64,000 bases of DNA from Okapia johnstoni (GCA_024291935.2 CM044320.1:51402001-51466000), one strand, 5' to 3'; counted from the stretch's first letter, positions 34,041-45,140 are shown. Numbers and translations: made by a program. Notes: generated by a model from the letters alone, not told the origin.

Positions 34041-34183
34041 TCCTAAAACTTTTATGTTAGGAATGTAGCTTGTTAGTGAATCTTCTTTTCCACTGGTTCA
34101 AAAAGGGCCAACAGAGAAGTTCTTTTGGCGTCTTAAAAATCCCATTGTCATTTATCAAAAGTTTTGAAGACTTAATACCCTTT

Positions 34184-34341
34184 AGCAAGCAATTCAGAGA
34201 AGGCAATGGCACCCCACTCCAGTACTCTTGCCTGGAAAATCCCATGGACAGAGGAGCCTGGTAGGCTATAGTCCATGGGGTCGCTAAGAGTCGGACATGA
34301 CTGAAGCGACTTAGCAGGAGTAGCAGCAGCAGCAAGCAATT
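34184..34341 (+). mobile_element. Bov-A SINE monomer with 11-bp target duplication
   Basis: Sense Bov-A unit: 'gaaggcaatggcaccccact', 'cagaggagcctggtaggcta', 'tcggacatgactgaagcgac' and a 'agcagcagc' tail. The 11-base 'agcaagcaatt' flanks it at 34184-34194 and 34331-34341. Confidence 0.93.
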
Positions 34342-34344
34342 AGG

Positions 34345-34765
34345 TTCTAGGAATATATCTTAAGGATGAAGATTTATATCAAAGTTTATAATGTGTATAA
34401 TATTATGCATACCAGCACAATATTGAAGACAACCTAAAATTTTGGCAATAGGGTTCTGGTTAAATTAATGATGGAGCATCTATTTGATAAAACATTATGC
34501 TTCATAAAAGTTACACTGCCTAAAAATATTGGTTGATCTGGGAAAATATTCATGTTGTATAAAGTTGAAGTTAAAAGGGGTAAGAATAATTTTAGAAGAT
34601 GTATATGCATTAAAAAATCTGGAAGCCTGCTAAAGTGTTTAATAGTGTTTCCCTTTGGGTGGTCAGAATATGTTTTCTGTTTTTCAACACTTTCTATGAC
34701 GAAAATGCATAACTTTTTTACAAAAAATCCTAATAAATGTCATTAAAATAATAAAAATAAATAGA
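34345..34765 (+). mobile_element. Old L1 3' UTR fragment
   Basis: Sense L1 3' UTR of an older mammalian type: 'gacaacctaaaattttggca', 'agggttctggttaaattaat', 'gatctgggaaaatattcatg', a 'ccctttgggtggtcagaata' block and an A-rich 'aataataaaaataaatag' tail. Confidence 0.6.
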
Positions 34766-35639
34766 ATAGCTTGATTTTGAGCAGGGTTGTTGGTAAGGGG
34801 ACAGTTTGAGGCTATACAACAAACAGCTTCTTTCAAAAGACTCACTATTTCGCTGCCTAGGAAAGGGGACTCCATGACTTCAGTTTCCTTCTATTTCTTA
34901 ATCGTTTTTCACCAAGCCTGATTTCGAAGTGCATTTGGAGTATGCTTTCTTTTGTATTAGATAGAACCTGTGCAGTTTCAAGTAGCAGAAATCTTATTCA
35001 AAGAAGCTAAGGGAAAAGTTCAGGGGTAGATTCTAGCTTCAGGTAAGGCTGTATCCAAGTGCTCCAATCGTGTTTTTATGACTCATCATTTCTCTCCACC
35101 TTTTGAACAATTCCTTTCTCAAGAGCAGCAGAAGGAGAGCTCTGATAATAAAGCCTAGGACTCTGGTGGTCTGGTCGCAGGAACCCGGGTGATGGGTATT
35201 CTGGAAGGTCAGACTGAAAGCAGATTTAGTCTCACCTGAGTCATATGAATGGCTTTTCTAGAGGAAATAAGGGTTCTGTTAAGCAGAGAGAGGAGATACT
35301 ATGCAGGGAAAATAAGAGCTATCCATCAGATCTGTGGAGGACCCTGATCTGGGACAACTGGACAACTACTGGAGTCTTTACTTGATGATGACTAGGAGTC
35401 CACTTGCTGCCTGAAGCATGTATTTCCAAGGGATGTTGGAATCTTCCTCATCTCCAGCCACTTTGTGGGCTATTGCCATCATCTGTTCCATAGCCTCTGT
35501 CATTACCGTTGTGTGTTACCAGTTCTGAAACTGGAGGAAATTTCTTTCCAGATTTGAGGAACACCATGCAATATCACATTAAAAATGATTCATGCCGTAA
35601 CAAAGGCTGAATCTTTTGGTTTCTTCCTGATTCATGATG
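34766..35639. other. Non-coding stretch, nothing recognised
   Basis: No gene or confidently named repeat. Confidence 0.45.
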
Positions 35640-35706
35640 AGTTCCTTGCCTTTCTAGCCCTGTCTGGCTTATGGCAGGGTGTCAGTAAATATTTGTTGAA
35701 TGAATG
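35640..35706 (+). mobile_element. L2 LINE 3' terminus
   Basis: Sense L2 end: 'tggcttatggcagggtgtca' then 'gtaaatatttgttgaatgaa', close to the canonical terminus. Confidence 0.65.
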
Positions 35707-36183
35707 GAAGTCTTCGACTTTTGAGCTTGGGGTAAATATGTATTGCTATTCTTTGTTCATGTCTTAACCTCATTGTCACTTGATCTTTACTGCCAACCTT
35801 CACATCTTCTTCACTGAGGTTCCCAGGAGACTGAGCACTTCCTATGTTCCATGAAAAACTGAGTTTGTAGGTGGTCGTTCAGACTGTGCTTTTCCATTCA
35901 CACCTTACAATAACTGAGTCAACCATTATTATGAATTGTCTAATCTTCTACAAAATGGAAAGCTTCTATTTTTCCACACTTCTTCCCTCTTCTTAATCCT
36001 CACATGCTAAACAATGGCTGTGTAATTTTGAATAATACATTTTAAAGCCACAATAAATTCTTACCAGTTTTGAGGGTACAGGCAGAGTTGCTAGGATAGG
36101 AAGAGGAGAGGCTAAGGGATCTTTCAAATGGCCTTTAGATATCTTGATTTTCTAATCTTATTTATGCTTTTTTATAACGATTG
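35707..36183. other. Non-coding stretch, nothing recognised
   Basis: AT-rich, no gene or confidently named repeat. Confidence 0.45.
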
Positions 36184-36405
36184 TTGGACTTCCATGATGG
36201 TTCAGATGGTAAACTGTCTGCCTACAATGCGGGAGACCTGGGTTCAATCCCTGGGTCAGGAAGATCTCCTGGAGAAGGAAATGGCAACCCACTCCAGTAT
36301 TCTTGCCTGGAAAATTCTATGGATGGAGGAGCCTGGCAGGCTACAGTCCATGGGGTCACAAAGAGTTGGACACGAGTGAGTGACTTCACTTTCACTTTAT
36401 AAAGA
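36184..36405 (+). mobile_element. Bov-tA SINE
   Basis: Sense Bov-tA: 'tggacttccatgatggttca', 'ctacaatgcgggagacctgg', 'ggaagatctcctggagaagg', 'ctccagtattcttgcctgga' and 'gttggacacgagtgagtgac' with a CACTTT tail. Imperfect flanks ('ttataacgat' and 'ttataaagat') may be a decayed target duplication. Confidence 0.92.
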
Positions 36406-37956
36406 TCGTTAAATTTCTGGATATTCTCTGCTACCAGGAAACTTGGGCATGACAGGCCCCCATATTTAAGATGGTAAACAGGCTGGGGGGAATGAGGAGC
36501 TGAAGGCTTGTTCTTGGTATACATATTGGATAATGACCTGCACTGTTGCAGAGAGCAGGGCTGGTTGACCTCTGATCTTTTCCACTTGGAAATTCTCTGT
36601 TTCCGATGCTCTGGAGGATCTTTGCACAAAACCTTCTTGGACTGGCAGCAATTGTCTTGCACTTTCTTGAATGCTCTTGAAAAATACTCTTGAGTATATG
36701 AAAAGGCTCGGAAATCAGAGGCAATGTGTACTTTCAGGTTATTACCCATTTCTTGAATTCTCTTTGGAGGATACTTGCTGGATAATTACCGGAACAAATC
36801 ACTGAGTGACTAGAGGACCTACAAGGCAAAGGCTGTCCCTAGACAGAATGGCAAAGTGGGCAAAGTTGTCATTTGGTACATCTTGTTTTCCCTATGCCAT
36901 CCCCACTTCCCGCTTCTAGTTTCCCCATGGCTTGATGCTGTCTCCCTGCTCTCCAGGACCATCCACTGTACACTCTGTTAAAACATAAGCTGGTGTGCTC
37001 TGATCTCTTTCCTAGGAAACACAGGTTCATACCAGATTCCAGTCCATCAGACAACTTTCTTGTCGCTCTTTCCGAGTGACACCTCACCTGGCAAAAGTAT
37101 TCATGCTATGTATGAACTAGTGTTTTCAGCCTAGCAGGGGCTCTCAGGAGAGCATGTTGACATACTGAAGTCTAATCAAAGTCGAGAAGACCTTGTCTTC
37201 ACATTGTTTACTTCAAGTTACATCCCATATTATTCTCTTTTACCAAAATAATCTTAAGGGAGTAACTTGTATGTGATCTGTCTATTTCCTTTCTTACTTT
37301 CATAATTTGTATGTCTCTCCTGCTATTCTGCAGCTACTGGGCTCCCCAAAATTTCCACCAACCACCAAATCACCAAACTTTCTCTGTTAAGCCTGTTGAC
37401 CTCCTTGATGTTTCGTGCCTGCTCCTCCAAACTCCAGTCTCCTTTGGAACTCCACTGGTTTTTTTTTCCTCCTCTGGTGAAATCTGGATCTCATTTACTG
37501 GCTTCTCTTTCTTTCTTTAAACCCTTTAATCAGGAGCTTCCACAAGAATCACTTGGCCTCCTCGCTCATATTTCCTAACCCATCCAGCTAATCACAAGAT
37601 CCTCAGCCCAACATCTGCTAGATTTCCACTCTGTGGCCATTGCTTCCTTTTAATCCCCTATTATGTTTCCTGTAGCTTTTATAACAGTTTCCCATCTCTA
37701 ACTACTTCCTGTGCAAGTCTATCTCACACACAACATGAACTATGCAGTCTTGATACTTTTACTATGTCTCAAATGTTTGCAGATTTCTCCATTCCTATTC
37801 AAACAGCTCTTGCCACATCATTTTTTGCTTTCTTTGAACTCTTATCCTTTCACTATTATCTTTCCTTCTCCCTAGAGTCTCCACCTTTCCAAGAAACACT
37901 ATTCAAGAAAGAGCCAGGTGCACCACTCATATTCTATTTCTGAGAATGTCCTCTGT
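36406..37956. other. Unassigned stretch, partly pyrimidine-rich
   Basis: 36406-36749 carries an unexplained open minus-strand frame (see findings). 37290-37900 is pyrimidine-rich and faintly like sense L2 coding DNA, too diverged to call. No supported gene. Confidence 0.4.
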
Positions 37957-38194
37957 ATGTGTTTCCTAGGGCTCTCATAACAAATTATTTTAAATTTTAT
38001 TTTGGCTGCACCAGGTCTTAGTTGCGGCATGTGGGATCTTTAGTTGTGGCATGGGAAGTTTTATTTACAGCATACGGGATCTAGTTTCCTGACCAGAGAT
38101 TGCTATGAGCCCCCTGCATTGGGAGTTGTGGAGTCTTAGCCACTGGATCACCAGGGAAGTCCCCTTCCATAACAAATTACCATAAACTAGGTGG
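37957..38194 (-). mobile_element. MaLR-type LTR stub split by a CHR SINE
   Basis: Two short antisense LTR pieces: 'gtgtttcctagggctctcat' before the SINE and 'taccataaactaggtggc' after it. Together they read as the antisense start of the LTR family also seen at 21.7, 28.4, 49.3 and 50.3 kb. The rest of the LTR is absent because BovB sequence begins at about 38195. Confidence 0.6.
37976..38179 (-). mobile_element. CHR-type tRNA SINE with 12-bp target duplication
   Basis: Antisense cetartiodactyl CHR-family SINE: 'ttttattttggctgcaccag', 'ggcatgtgggatctttagtt', 'tagtttcctgaccagagatt', 'gccccctgcattgggagttg', 'tggagtcttagccactggat' and 'caccagggaagtccc'. The 12-base 'cataacaaatta' lies at 37976-37987 and 38168-38179. 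CHR SINEs predate Bov-tA and are shared by ruminants, hippos and whales. Confidence 0.85.
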
Positions 38195-38995
38195 CAAATG
38201 ACACCACTTTATGGCAGAAAGTGAAGAGGAGCTAAAGAGCCTGTTGATGCAGGTGAAAGAGGAGAGTGAAAAAGCTGGCTTAAAACTCAGCATTCAAAAA
38301 ATGAAGATCATGACATCCGGTCCTATCACTTCATGGCAAATAAATGGGGAAAAAATGGGAACAGTGAGAGACTTTATCTTCTTGGGCTTCAAAATCACTC
38401 AAGATGGTGACTGTAGCCATGAAATTAAAAGACGCTTGCTCCTTGGAAGAAAAGCTATGACCAACCTAGACAGCATACTAAAAAGCAGAGACATTACTTT
38501 GCCAGCAAAGGACCATCTAATCAAAGCTATGATTTTTCCAGTAGTCATGTATGTATGTGAGAACTGGACCTTAAAGAAGGCTGAGCACTGAAGAATTGAT
38601 GCTTTTGAACTGTAGTGTTGGAGAAGACTCTTGAGAGTCCCTTGGACTGCAAGGAGATCAAACCAATCAATCCTAAAGGAAATCAGTCCTGAATATTCAT
38701 TGGAAAGTCTGATACTGAGGATGGAGGGACTGATTGGACTGATTCTGAAGCTCCAATACTTGGGCAACCTGATGCGAAGAGCTGACTCATTAGAAAAGAC
38801 CCTGATGCTGGGAAAGATTGAAGTCAGGAAGAGAAGGGGACAACAGAGGATGAGATGGTTGGGTGGCATCACTGACTCAATGAACATGAGTTTGAGTAAA
38901 CTCTGGGAGTTGGTGATGAACAGGGAGGCCTGGCATGCTGCATTCCATGGGGTCGCAAAGAGTCAGACATGACTGAGTGACTGAACTGAACTGAA
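38195..38995 (+). mobile_element. BovB LINE fragment with decayed reverse-transcriptase reading frame
   Basis: About 800 bp of BovB, 5'-truncated within the reverse transcriptase just at the catalytic-box region; the first codons read ANDTT where the family has ADDTT. A one-base loss then shifts the frame. The main frame at 38211-38591 (MAESEEELKSLLMQVKEE ... CENWTLKKAEH) stops at a TGA, and a TAG follows. The frame continues at 38631-38972 through [17 protein letters not shown] and [18 protein letters not shown]. The 3' end has the 'gactgaactgaactgaag' tail. RTE-clade elements encode an endonuclease/RT; this copy is inactive. Confidence 0.93.
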
Positions 38996-39124
38996 GCAAT
39001 CCCCATTAACACTGAAGAAAACGTAACATTTCAGAAGTATACAGAAAAATCCTTTTGAAACACCTTTTTTTTTTTAAATTTGTAACTTATTTTTATTCTA
39101 CAATATGGAGCAGGCTTATAATTC

Positions 39125-39265
39125 ATAGATTGCTAAGCACTAAAGGAGCTCAGTGGTCTTGCAGTCCAGCAGTAAAGATGGGTGTATGATTTTCCTAAAG
39201 CCACACAGCTGCCCCATGAGGATCAGGAGTGGAGAGTCCAGGTCTTCCTACTCAAAACCTAAAGA
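39125..39265 (-). mobile_element. MIR3-type SINE fragment
   Basis: Antisense MIR-family blocks: 'tggtcttgcagtccagcagt', 'cctaaagccacacagctgcc' and 'ggagagtccaggtcttccta'. Diverged. Confidence 0.5.
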
Positions 39266-40139
39266 ATAGTTTCTTCTATATTTTCCTGTTGAGATAGAGC
39301 TGATTTAATCTCCTTCTGTAAACTTGTCCACATTCCAATTAATAACAAGGTTTTAAGGTTTTAGTTTTAAAGAGGCTTTGGATTCTCAAATGCCTTTGGC
39401 ATGAATATTCTAAATTGGAAAATAACTAAGCACAAATAACATGAAGATGTATTTTTCATATTTTTAGTGTATAAGCCTGTTTTTCATCTCATCTTTTTAC
39501 ATTCTCCCTAATAAGCAAAAGTCAGTAGATCATGTGTTCACTGGGTCTTGTGGTCATTAGTGTGAATCACAAAGGTTGTACTCTAATTGCTTACATCCTG
39601 TGTAAAGCACTCTGTTGACTGAGGTGCAAACAAGCTTCCTTAGCGACAAGATGAATCTCTAGGTCAAAAGCCCTCACCACGTTTTCTTTTGTGATTCCTA
39701 GATGTGTTGCTACCAACATGGAGATCATTAGAACCTATTCTTCTAAAATTACATACACTCATTATAACCATTTTCAGAAGGAAAAGTCAGGACCAAAAGA
39801 TTTCTGCTTGATTTGTAAAATTATGTATTTGGAAATCTTGCTGTGATACAAAAATTAAATCCCATTTATGTATGTATTTAGCAAATCAAAGGCTTTTAAG
39901 GAAAAAGAATAAAATTAGGTTATCCAAGAAAATCTGGGAATGTGATCACTGTGTTATGCTTTATCTGCATTACTAAAAGCTGTAGATAAATAATATATAT
40001 ACACGTACTCAAGAATATCCTAAAATGAAGGTTAATCATAGAATTAAGTGAGATCATAGAATAATTGATGAGAAGTAGGGTTGAAAATAATACTCAGAAT
40101 GCAGGCATTGGATAATCTTTTGTTATCCCTCATAATCTT
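39266..40139. other. AT-rich non-coding stretch
   Basis: No gene or confidently named repeat. Confidence 0.5.
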
Positions 40140-40290
40140 GTGATATTAAGTTATTATTAATATTAAGAATGATAATAATGATAACTAGAATTTACTAAAC
40201 TATATGCCTGATCTGTGCTATTGCATTAATAGAATCTAATCTCCTGCATTGGCAGGCAGATTCTTCATAACTGCGCCACCCGGGAAGCCA
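40140..40290 (-). mobile_element. MIR fragment followed by a Bov-tA head fragment
   Basis: 40140-40240 resembles antisense MIR ('aactagaatttactaaacta', 'cctgatctgtgctattgcat'). At about 40240-40290 is a roughly 50-bp antisense Bov-tA tRNA head only ('tctcctgcattggcaggcag', 'cgccacccgggaagcc'), with no Bov-A body. The head-only fragment is probably a remnant of a larger copy. Confidence 0.55.
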
Positions 40291-40321
40291 AATATATGGT
40301 GATATTATGTAAATTTTGATG

Positions 40322-40560
40322 ATGATGTAAAGGTTAAGAGAGCAGGGTCTGAAGCCTAAACACCACCAACAGTAATAATAAATAATAAAAGCTTTGCCAT
40401 TTATTAAGTTGAGTGACCTTGGCCTTGTTATTTAATTTCTCTGTGCCTCAGGTTCCTTATCTGTAAAACTTTAAAATGTGGATATATTAGTATGTGCTTT
40501 ATTATTATGACCTGTGTCATAGGTTTATTTTGAGGACTGAGTAAATAGACATAAAGTTAT
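40322..40560 (+). mobile_element. MIR SINE, nearly full length
   Basis: Sense MIR: 'aggttaagagagcagggtct', 'ttgccatttattaagttgag', 'gtgaccttggccttgttatt', 'taatttctctgtgcctcagg', 'ttccttatctgtaaaacttt' and 'ttttgaggactgagtaaata', in consensus order. Confidence 0.85.
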
Positions 40561-40654
40561 GTACCTGAGCAGGCAGGCACACCATATTTTTGGCCAACAG
40601 GCTGAGAGGATTGGTTAAAATGTCCCTGACATAGTGCCTGTGGGCACTATGCAT

Positions 40655-40873
40655 GCATGCTAAGTCGCTTCAGTCATGTCTGACAGTTTGTGACCCCGTG
40701 GACTGTAGCCCACCAGGCTCCTCTGTCCATGGGAATTCTCCAGGCAGGAATACTGGAGTGGTATTGGTTGCCATGCCCTCCTTCAGGGGATCTTACCCTA
40801 CCCAGGGACCGAACCCATGTATCTTATGTCTCTTGCATTAGCAGGCGGTTCTTTACCACTAGCACCACCTTAG
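40655..40873 (-). mobile_element. Bov-tA SINE
   Basis: Antisense Bov-tA: 'gctaagtcgcttcagtcatg', 'tgactgtagcccaccaggct'-type block at about 40700, 'gggaattctccaggcaggaa', 'gggatcttaccctacccagg', 'cgaacccatgtatcttatgt' and 'tgcattagcaggcggttctt'. The tRNA head ends near 40870. Confidence 0.92.
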
Positions 40874-41691
40874 GATGTATGTATTCACTTTCACACCCCA
40901 ATAACCAGGGGTTATTGGGAAAGGTACGTGAAGAGGAGACCCTTTTCTTTTCTCCATTTTTTTGTTTATTTTCAGCCTCTAGAATGACTAGGTCATTTGA
41001 TAACTACACATGCAAACATGACACGAGAAGCTTGGGCAGTTATAATACTTAAGTGTTTGGCACCATGATGGAACACAGTGATGGCTGAGCTGTTGCATTG
41101 TGAGGTCAGGTGCTCTGGACTTGCAGGTGCAGTGAGACAGCGAATGGGATCTAGTTCTTGATGCTACTCTAATTTCTGCTCTTGTCCCTCCTCTTGTCTT
41201 CCCAATTCCTTCTACTTTCAGTGCATGCTGGACTGGCCTCATCGCAGAGAGCAGGAGGAGAAGCGTAGTGGGTTAGAGATCCAATGTGAGATGGAGATGC
41301 TTTGGGACTGTCTTCTTCCAGGAAAGAACTCTTCCATTTTCTTTCCTCTTTCTCTTCTCACATTTAGGATTCCAAGAAAAAGATCTATGACTCTGTTTTG
41401 TTATGTATTCCTTTCTTAGTGCCAGGTTTATTTTCTTTCTCTCTTTGGTGATGTGTAAGGTCCAAGTGAGCATTGACCTATCTCATCAAGGATTAGTTAT
41501 CAGCATAGTCATCAGGTAGAGTTGTTTGGAATTCTTTGGTGAAGCAAGTCTGTGGTGGGTCAGGCATCTCTCTCTCAGTCCTAGCCTGCAGGGATTGTTT
41601 CCTTTTGTTCCCTTAGAAGGGACAGGAGAATAGAGGTCTGCTCTCGGGCTCTCATGTACCATGTGGTCTACATACACTGTTCTTTCATTTA
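40874..41691. other. Non-coding stretch, nothing recognised
   Basis: Overlapping short frames on both strands carry no domain signature. No repeat named. Confidence 0.45.
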
Positions 41692-41830
41692 TTGTAAAAC
41701 CCTGCCAGATAGACATTATTACCCCATCTTACAGATGTGCAAATAGAGACTTTGAGAGTCAAACTCAGAGAGCTAAAGCAGTGAAAGTGGGATTTGATTT
41801 CCAGTGGGGCTGATTAGAAAGTCAGCATGC
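41692..41830 (-). mobile_element. MIR SINE fragment
   Basis: Antisense MIR: 'gacattattaccccatctta', 'cagatgtgcaaatagagact', 'gagagctaaagcagtgaaag' and 'tgggatttgatttccagtgg'. Confidence 0.75.
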
Positions 41831-43127
41831 TTTCCAATGTACCATTGCCATGGAGGTTACATACATTTTAATTGAGAATTTTAGCAAGAAGGAATTAAGT
41901 CTTTCAAAACAGTTTTGGACATCAATCCAACATCTCTTTTGAGGAATCCCTGTCCTGAAATTATAGCGTAGAAATAGTGGCTTGGTGTTCCTCTGTATAT
42001 AATCTGCCCTGGTGGTCCAGTAAAACTAGTCTTATACTCCATGAAGGGAGAGACCCACCCCAGCAAACACAAGATTGATGCATTTCTCAAGAGCCATCAC
42101 TTCGTAGGCCTACACTTTTGTAGGCAGCGATGACCTGCTACTCAAGGACATTCTCTCCAGGCAATTGACCATGGATATAAACAGGACTCTTGTTAATGAA
42201 TTTGCTAATAGTTGCTTCCTGTTGATTTAACATTGGTCAAATTTCAGTCATTGTAGTTACTGTCTGCATGCTTGAGCTTTTGAGTGATGTGACAGAGATA
42301 CTGCATGACAAGCACCATCCCTGGGTATGGGGATGGCTATTGACTAGACACCTGCCCCATGCTCTTCTAATCCTCATCCTCTGCCAGTGGTGAACTGCTT
42401 CGAATTCCATTGTTCATTATCCTTTCTGTGCACATAACTTCCACACTGGCATCATCCTGTTCCTTTTCCACAAATATCTCCCAGTCTACTAGATATTTCC
42501 AGCTAGACATCTCATAGTGTTTAAGCCTAGAGAATCACAAATTGTCTCCCTTTGGAGCAAAATTTTTCTCCCAAACAGTTCATCTGCTGGTAACTTAAAA
42601 ATGTTAGTCACCCTTGTTTTGGAATCCTTTATGCACCACCAATCCTTATGCACCACCTCTTTTATTTATCCCTTACTTTTCTTCCTATGTAAATTGTCTG
42701 GGACTCATTGCTTCATCCTAAGTTCCACGGCCACCCCTCTGCCCTGCAGTGGCCTGGCTCTTGCTCCGGTAGATCTCCATTCTCTTGATCTTGCAGGTTG
42801 GGTTCTATTTTCAAATTCTGGGACTCATCCCATTTCTAGACAAAGGACAATTAAAGAACACTGGACTAATTGTTTTTCACCCCCTCAGGAGCAAGCATCT
42901 TAGTTTTAATCAAGCATTTGAGCATTTTAAAATTAATTTTTATTAACCAAGTAATAAGTGAATATTCTTCTAATAATTAAAACATTACCATCAAAACTAA
43001 AGTCCCATGGACCCTCCCCACTTTGCCCCCCGCTCCCTGCAGTGAATTCCCAGTTTGTATCCTTCCAGATCTTTTCCTAAGCTTTAATACACATTCATAG
43101 AAAATACTATTGTTTTCTTATTATTTT
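41831..43127. other. Non-coding stretch with a possible L2 remnant
   Basis: 42370-42680 faintly resembles sense L2 coding DNA ('tactagatatttccagctag', 'acatctcatagtgtttaagc'), confidence about 0.35. The rest is unassigned. No gene supported. Confidence 0.4.
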
Positions 43128-43467
43128 CTAATACAAATGAAAGTGAAAGTGAAAGTCACCAGTCGTGTCTGACTCTGCAACCCCAAGGACTATACAGTCC
43201 ACGGAATTCTCCAGGCCAGAATCCTGGAATGGGTAGCTCTTCCCTTCTCCAGGGGATCTTCCCAACCCAGTGATCGAACCCAGATCTCCCACATTGCAGG
43301 CGGATTCTTTTACCAGCTGAGCCACAAAGGAAGCCCAAGAATACTGGAGTGAGTAGCCTATCCCTTCTCTAGTGGATCTTCCTGGCCCAAGAACAGAACC
43401 GAAATCTCCTGCATTGAAGGCAGATCCTTTACCAACTGAGCTATGAGGGAAGCCCTAATACAAATGA
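43128..43467 (-). mobile_element. Composite Bov-tA with two tRNA-like heads in one target duplication
   Basis: The 13-base 'ctaatacaaatga' occurs at 43128-43140 and 43455-43467 and encloses 314 bp. Inside are an antisense Bov-A/Bov-tA unit ending with a tRNA head ('gagccacaaaggaagccc', about 43318-43335) and then directly a second partial body ('gaatactggagtgagtagcc') with its own tRNA head ending 'gagctatgagggaagccc' at about 43437-43454. Both heads share one duplication, so the composite probably inserted as a unit or grew by unequal exchange. Confidence 0.9.
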
Positions 43468-43597
43468 CCACGTATAAATGCAGTATACTGTACAGACTCT
43501 GTGATAACTTTTTTTTAAACTCAACTTCCATTTATTCAATGAATATTTTTCAAGTGGTTATTCAGTGAAGTAGACCTAGCTATATGATAACATTTTA

Positions 43598-43718
43598 TCT
43601 TAATTACTTTTTTTAAAGGCCTAATCTTCAAATATGGTCACATTCTGAGGTACTGAGTTTAGAATTTCAAAATATGAATGTGTGGCTGGGGAACACAATT
43701 TAGTCTGTAGCAGAATTA
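43598..43718 (-). mobile_element. MaLR-type LTR fragment
   Basis: Antisense LTR end block: 'tcttcaaatatggtcacatt', 'ctgaggtactgagtttagaa' and 'ggggaacacaatttagtctg', matching the corresponding part of the 49316-49703 LTR. Confidence 0.7.
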
Positions 43719-43794
43719 TGTTGTCCTTTAAAATTTTTTTTTTTAACTTTTAAAAATTGAGGAATAGAGGCACATATATAGAGAACAGACTTTT

Positions 43795-44068
43795 GACACA
43801 GTGGAGGGGGAGATGGTGGGATGAATTGAGATAGTAACACTGAAACAGAATTACCATATGTAAAACAGATATCTGTTGGGAAGTTGCTGTGTAACGCAGG
43901 GAGCTCAACACGGTATTCTGTGACAACCTACAAGGGTGGATTGGGATGGAGAGTTGGGGAGGGAGGTTCAAAGGGAGGGAACATATGCATACTTGTGGCT
44001 GATTCACATTGTTGTATGGCAGAAACCAACACAATATTGTAAAACAACTAACCTTCAATTAAAAATAA
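43795..44068 (+). mobile_element. L1 3' end, sense orientation
   Basis: Sense L1 3' UTR: 'gggagatggtgggatgaatt', 'gctgtgtaacgcagggagct', 'ggttcaaagggagggaacat', 'cttgtggctgattcacattg', 'ttgtatggcagaaaccaaca' and 'aatattgtaaaacaacta', ending in an A-rich 'attaaaaataaattaaaaat'. Confidence 0.8.
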
Positions 44069-45140
44069 ATTAAAAATATTTGAAGTATAGTTGTTATATA
44101 ATATTATATGTTATAGATGTACAATATAGTGGTTTACAAATTTTAAATGTTGTAGTCCATTTATAGTTATTATAAAATATTGGCTGTTTCTTCCATTTTG
44201 TATAATATGTCCTTTTAGCTTATTTTATACTTAATAATTGTTACCTCTTAACCCCACCCCCATTTTGCCTCACCCTCTTCCCTTGCCCCAACTGGTAATC
44301 ACTAGCTTGTTCTCTATATATGTAGTCTGTTTCTTTATTGTTAGATTCATTAGTTTGTTGTGTTTTTTAGATTCCATGTAAGATATATCGTATAGTATTT
44401 ATCTTTGTCTGACTTATTTCACTTAAACTAATGCCCTCCAAGTCCCTCCATTATAATACAAATAGGAAGATTTTGTCCTTTTTATAGCTGAGTAGTATTC
44501 CATTGTGTATCTATCTATCTATCTCCACCACTTCTTCTTTATCCATTCATCTGTTGATGGACATTTAGGTTGCTTCCATGTTTTGGCAATTGTAAATGAT
44601 TCTGCTGTGAGCATTAGGGTGCATGTATCTTTTCAAATTAGTGTTGTTGTTGTTTTTGGATGTACATACAGGAGTGGAATTGCTGAGTCATAGAGCAGCT
44701 CTATTTTCAGTTTTTTCAGGAAACTCCATACTGTTTTCCATAGTGACTATACCAATTTGCATTACCATCAACAGTGTAGGAGGATTCCCTTTTATCTACG
44801 TCCTCGCCAACATTTGTTATGTGTGGTCTTTCTGATGATAGCCCTTCTGACAGGTGTGAGGTGATATCTCATTGTGGTTTTGATCTGCATTGCTTTAATG
44901 ATTAGCAGTGTTGAGCATTTTTACATGTACTTGCTGGCCATCTGCATGTCTTCTTTGGGAAAGTGTCTGTTCAGGTCTTCTGCCCATTTGAAAAATTGTA
45001 TTGTTCAGTTTTTTGATATTGAGTTGTATGAGCTATTTATATATGCTGAATATTAATCTCTTACCAATCATATCATTTGCAAATATTTTCTCCCATTCAG
45101 TAGATGTGTTTTCATTTTGTCATTGGTTTCCTTTACTGTA
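44069..45140 (-). mobile_element. L1 3' fragment, antisense orientation
   Basis: About 1.07 kb of L1 3' UTR and ORF2 C-terminus in reverse. Plus-strand landmarks: 'gtggtttacaaattttaaat', 'tgtctgacttatttcactta', 'gctgagtagtattccattgt', 'tatccattcatctgttgatg', 'tggaattgctgagtcataga', 'ccatagtgactataccaatt', 'gtgtgaggtgatatctcatt' and 'tcttctgcccatttgaaaaa'. A (TATC)n run lies at 44504-44523. The frame is destroyed, and the element is 5'-truncated near 45140. Confidence 0.88.
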
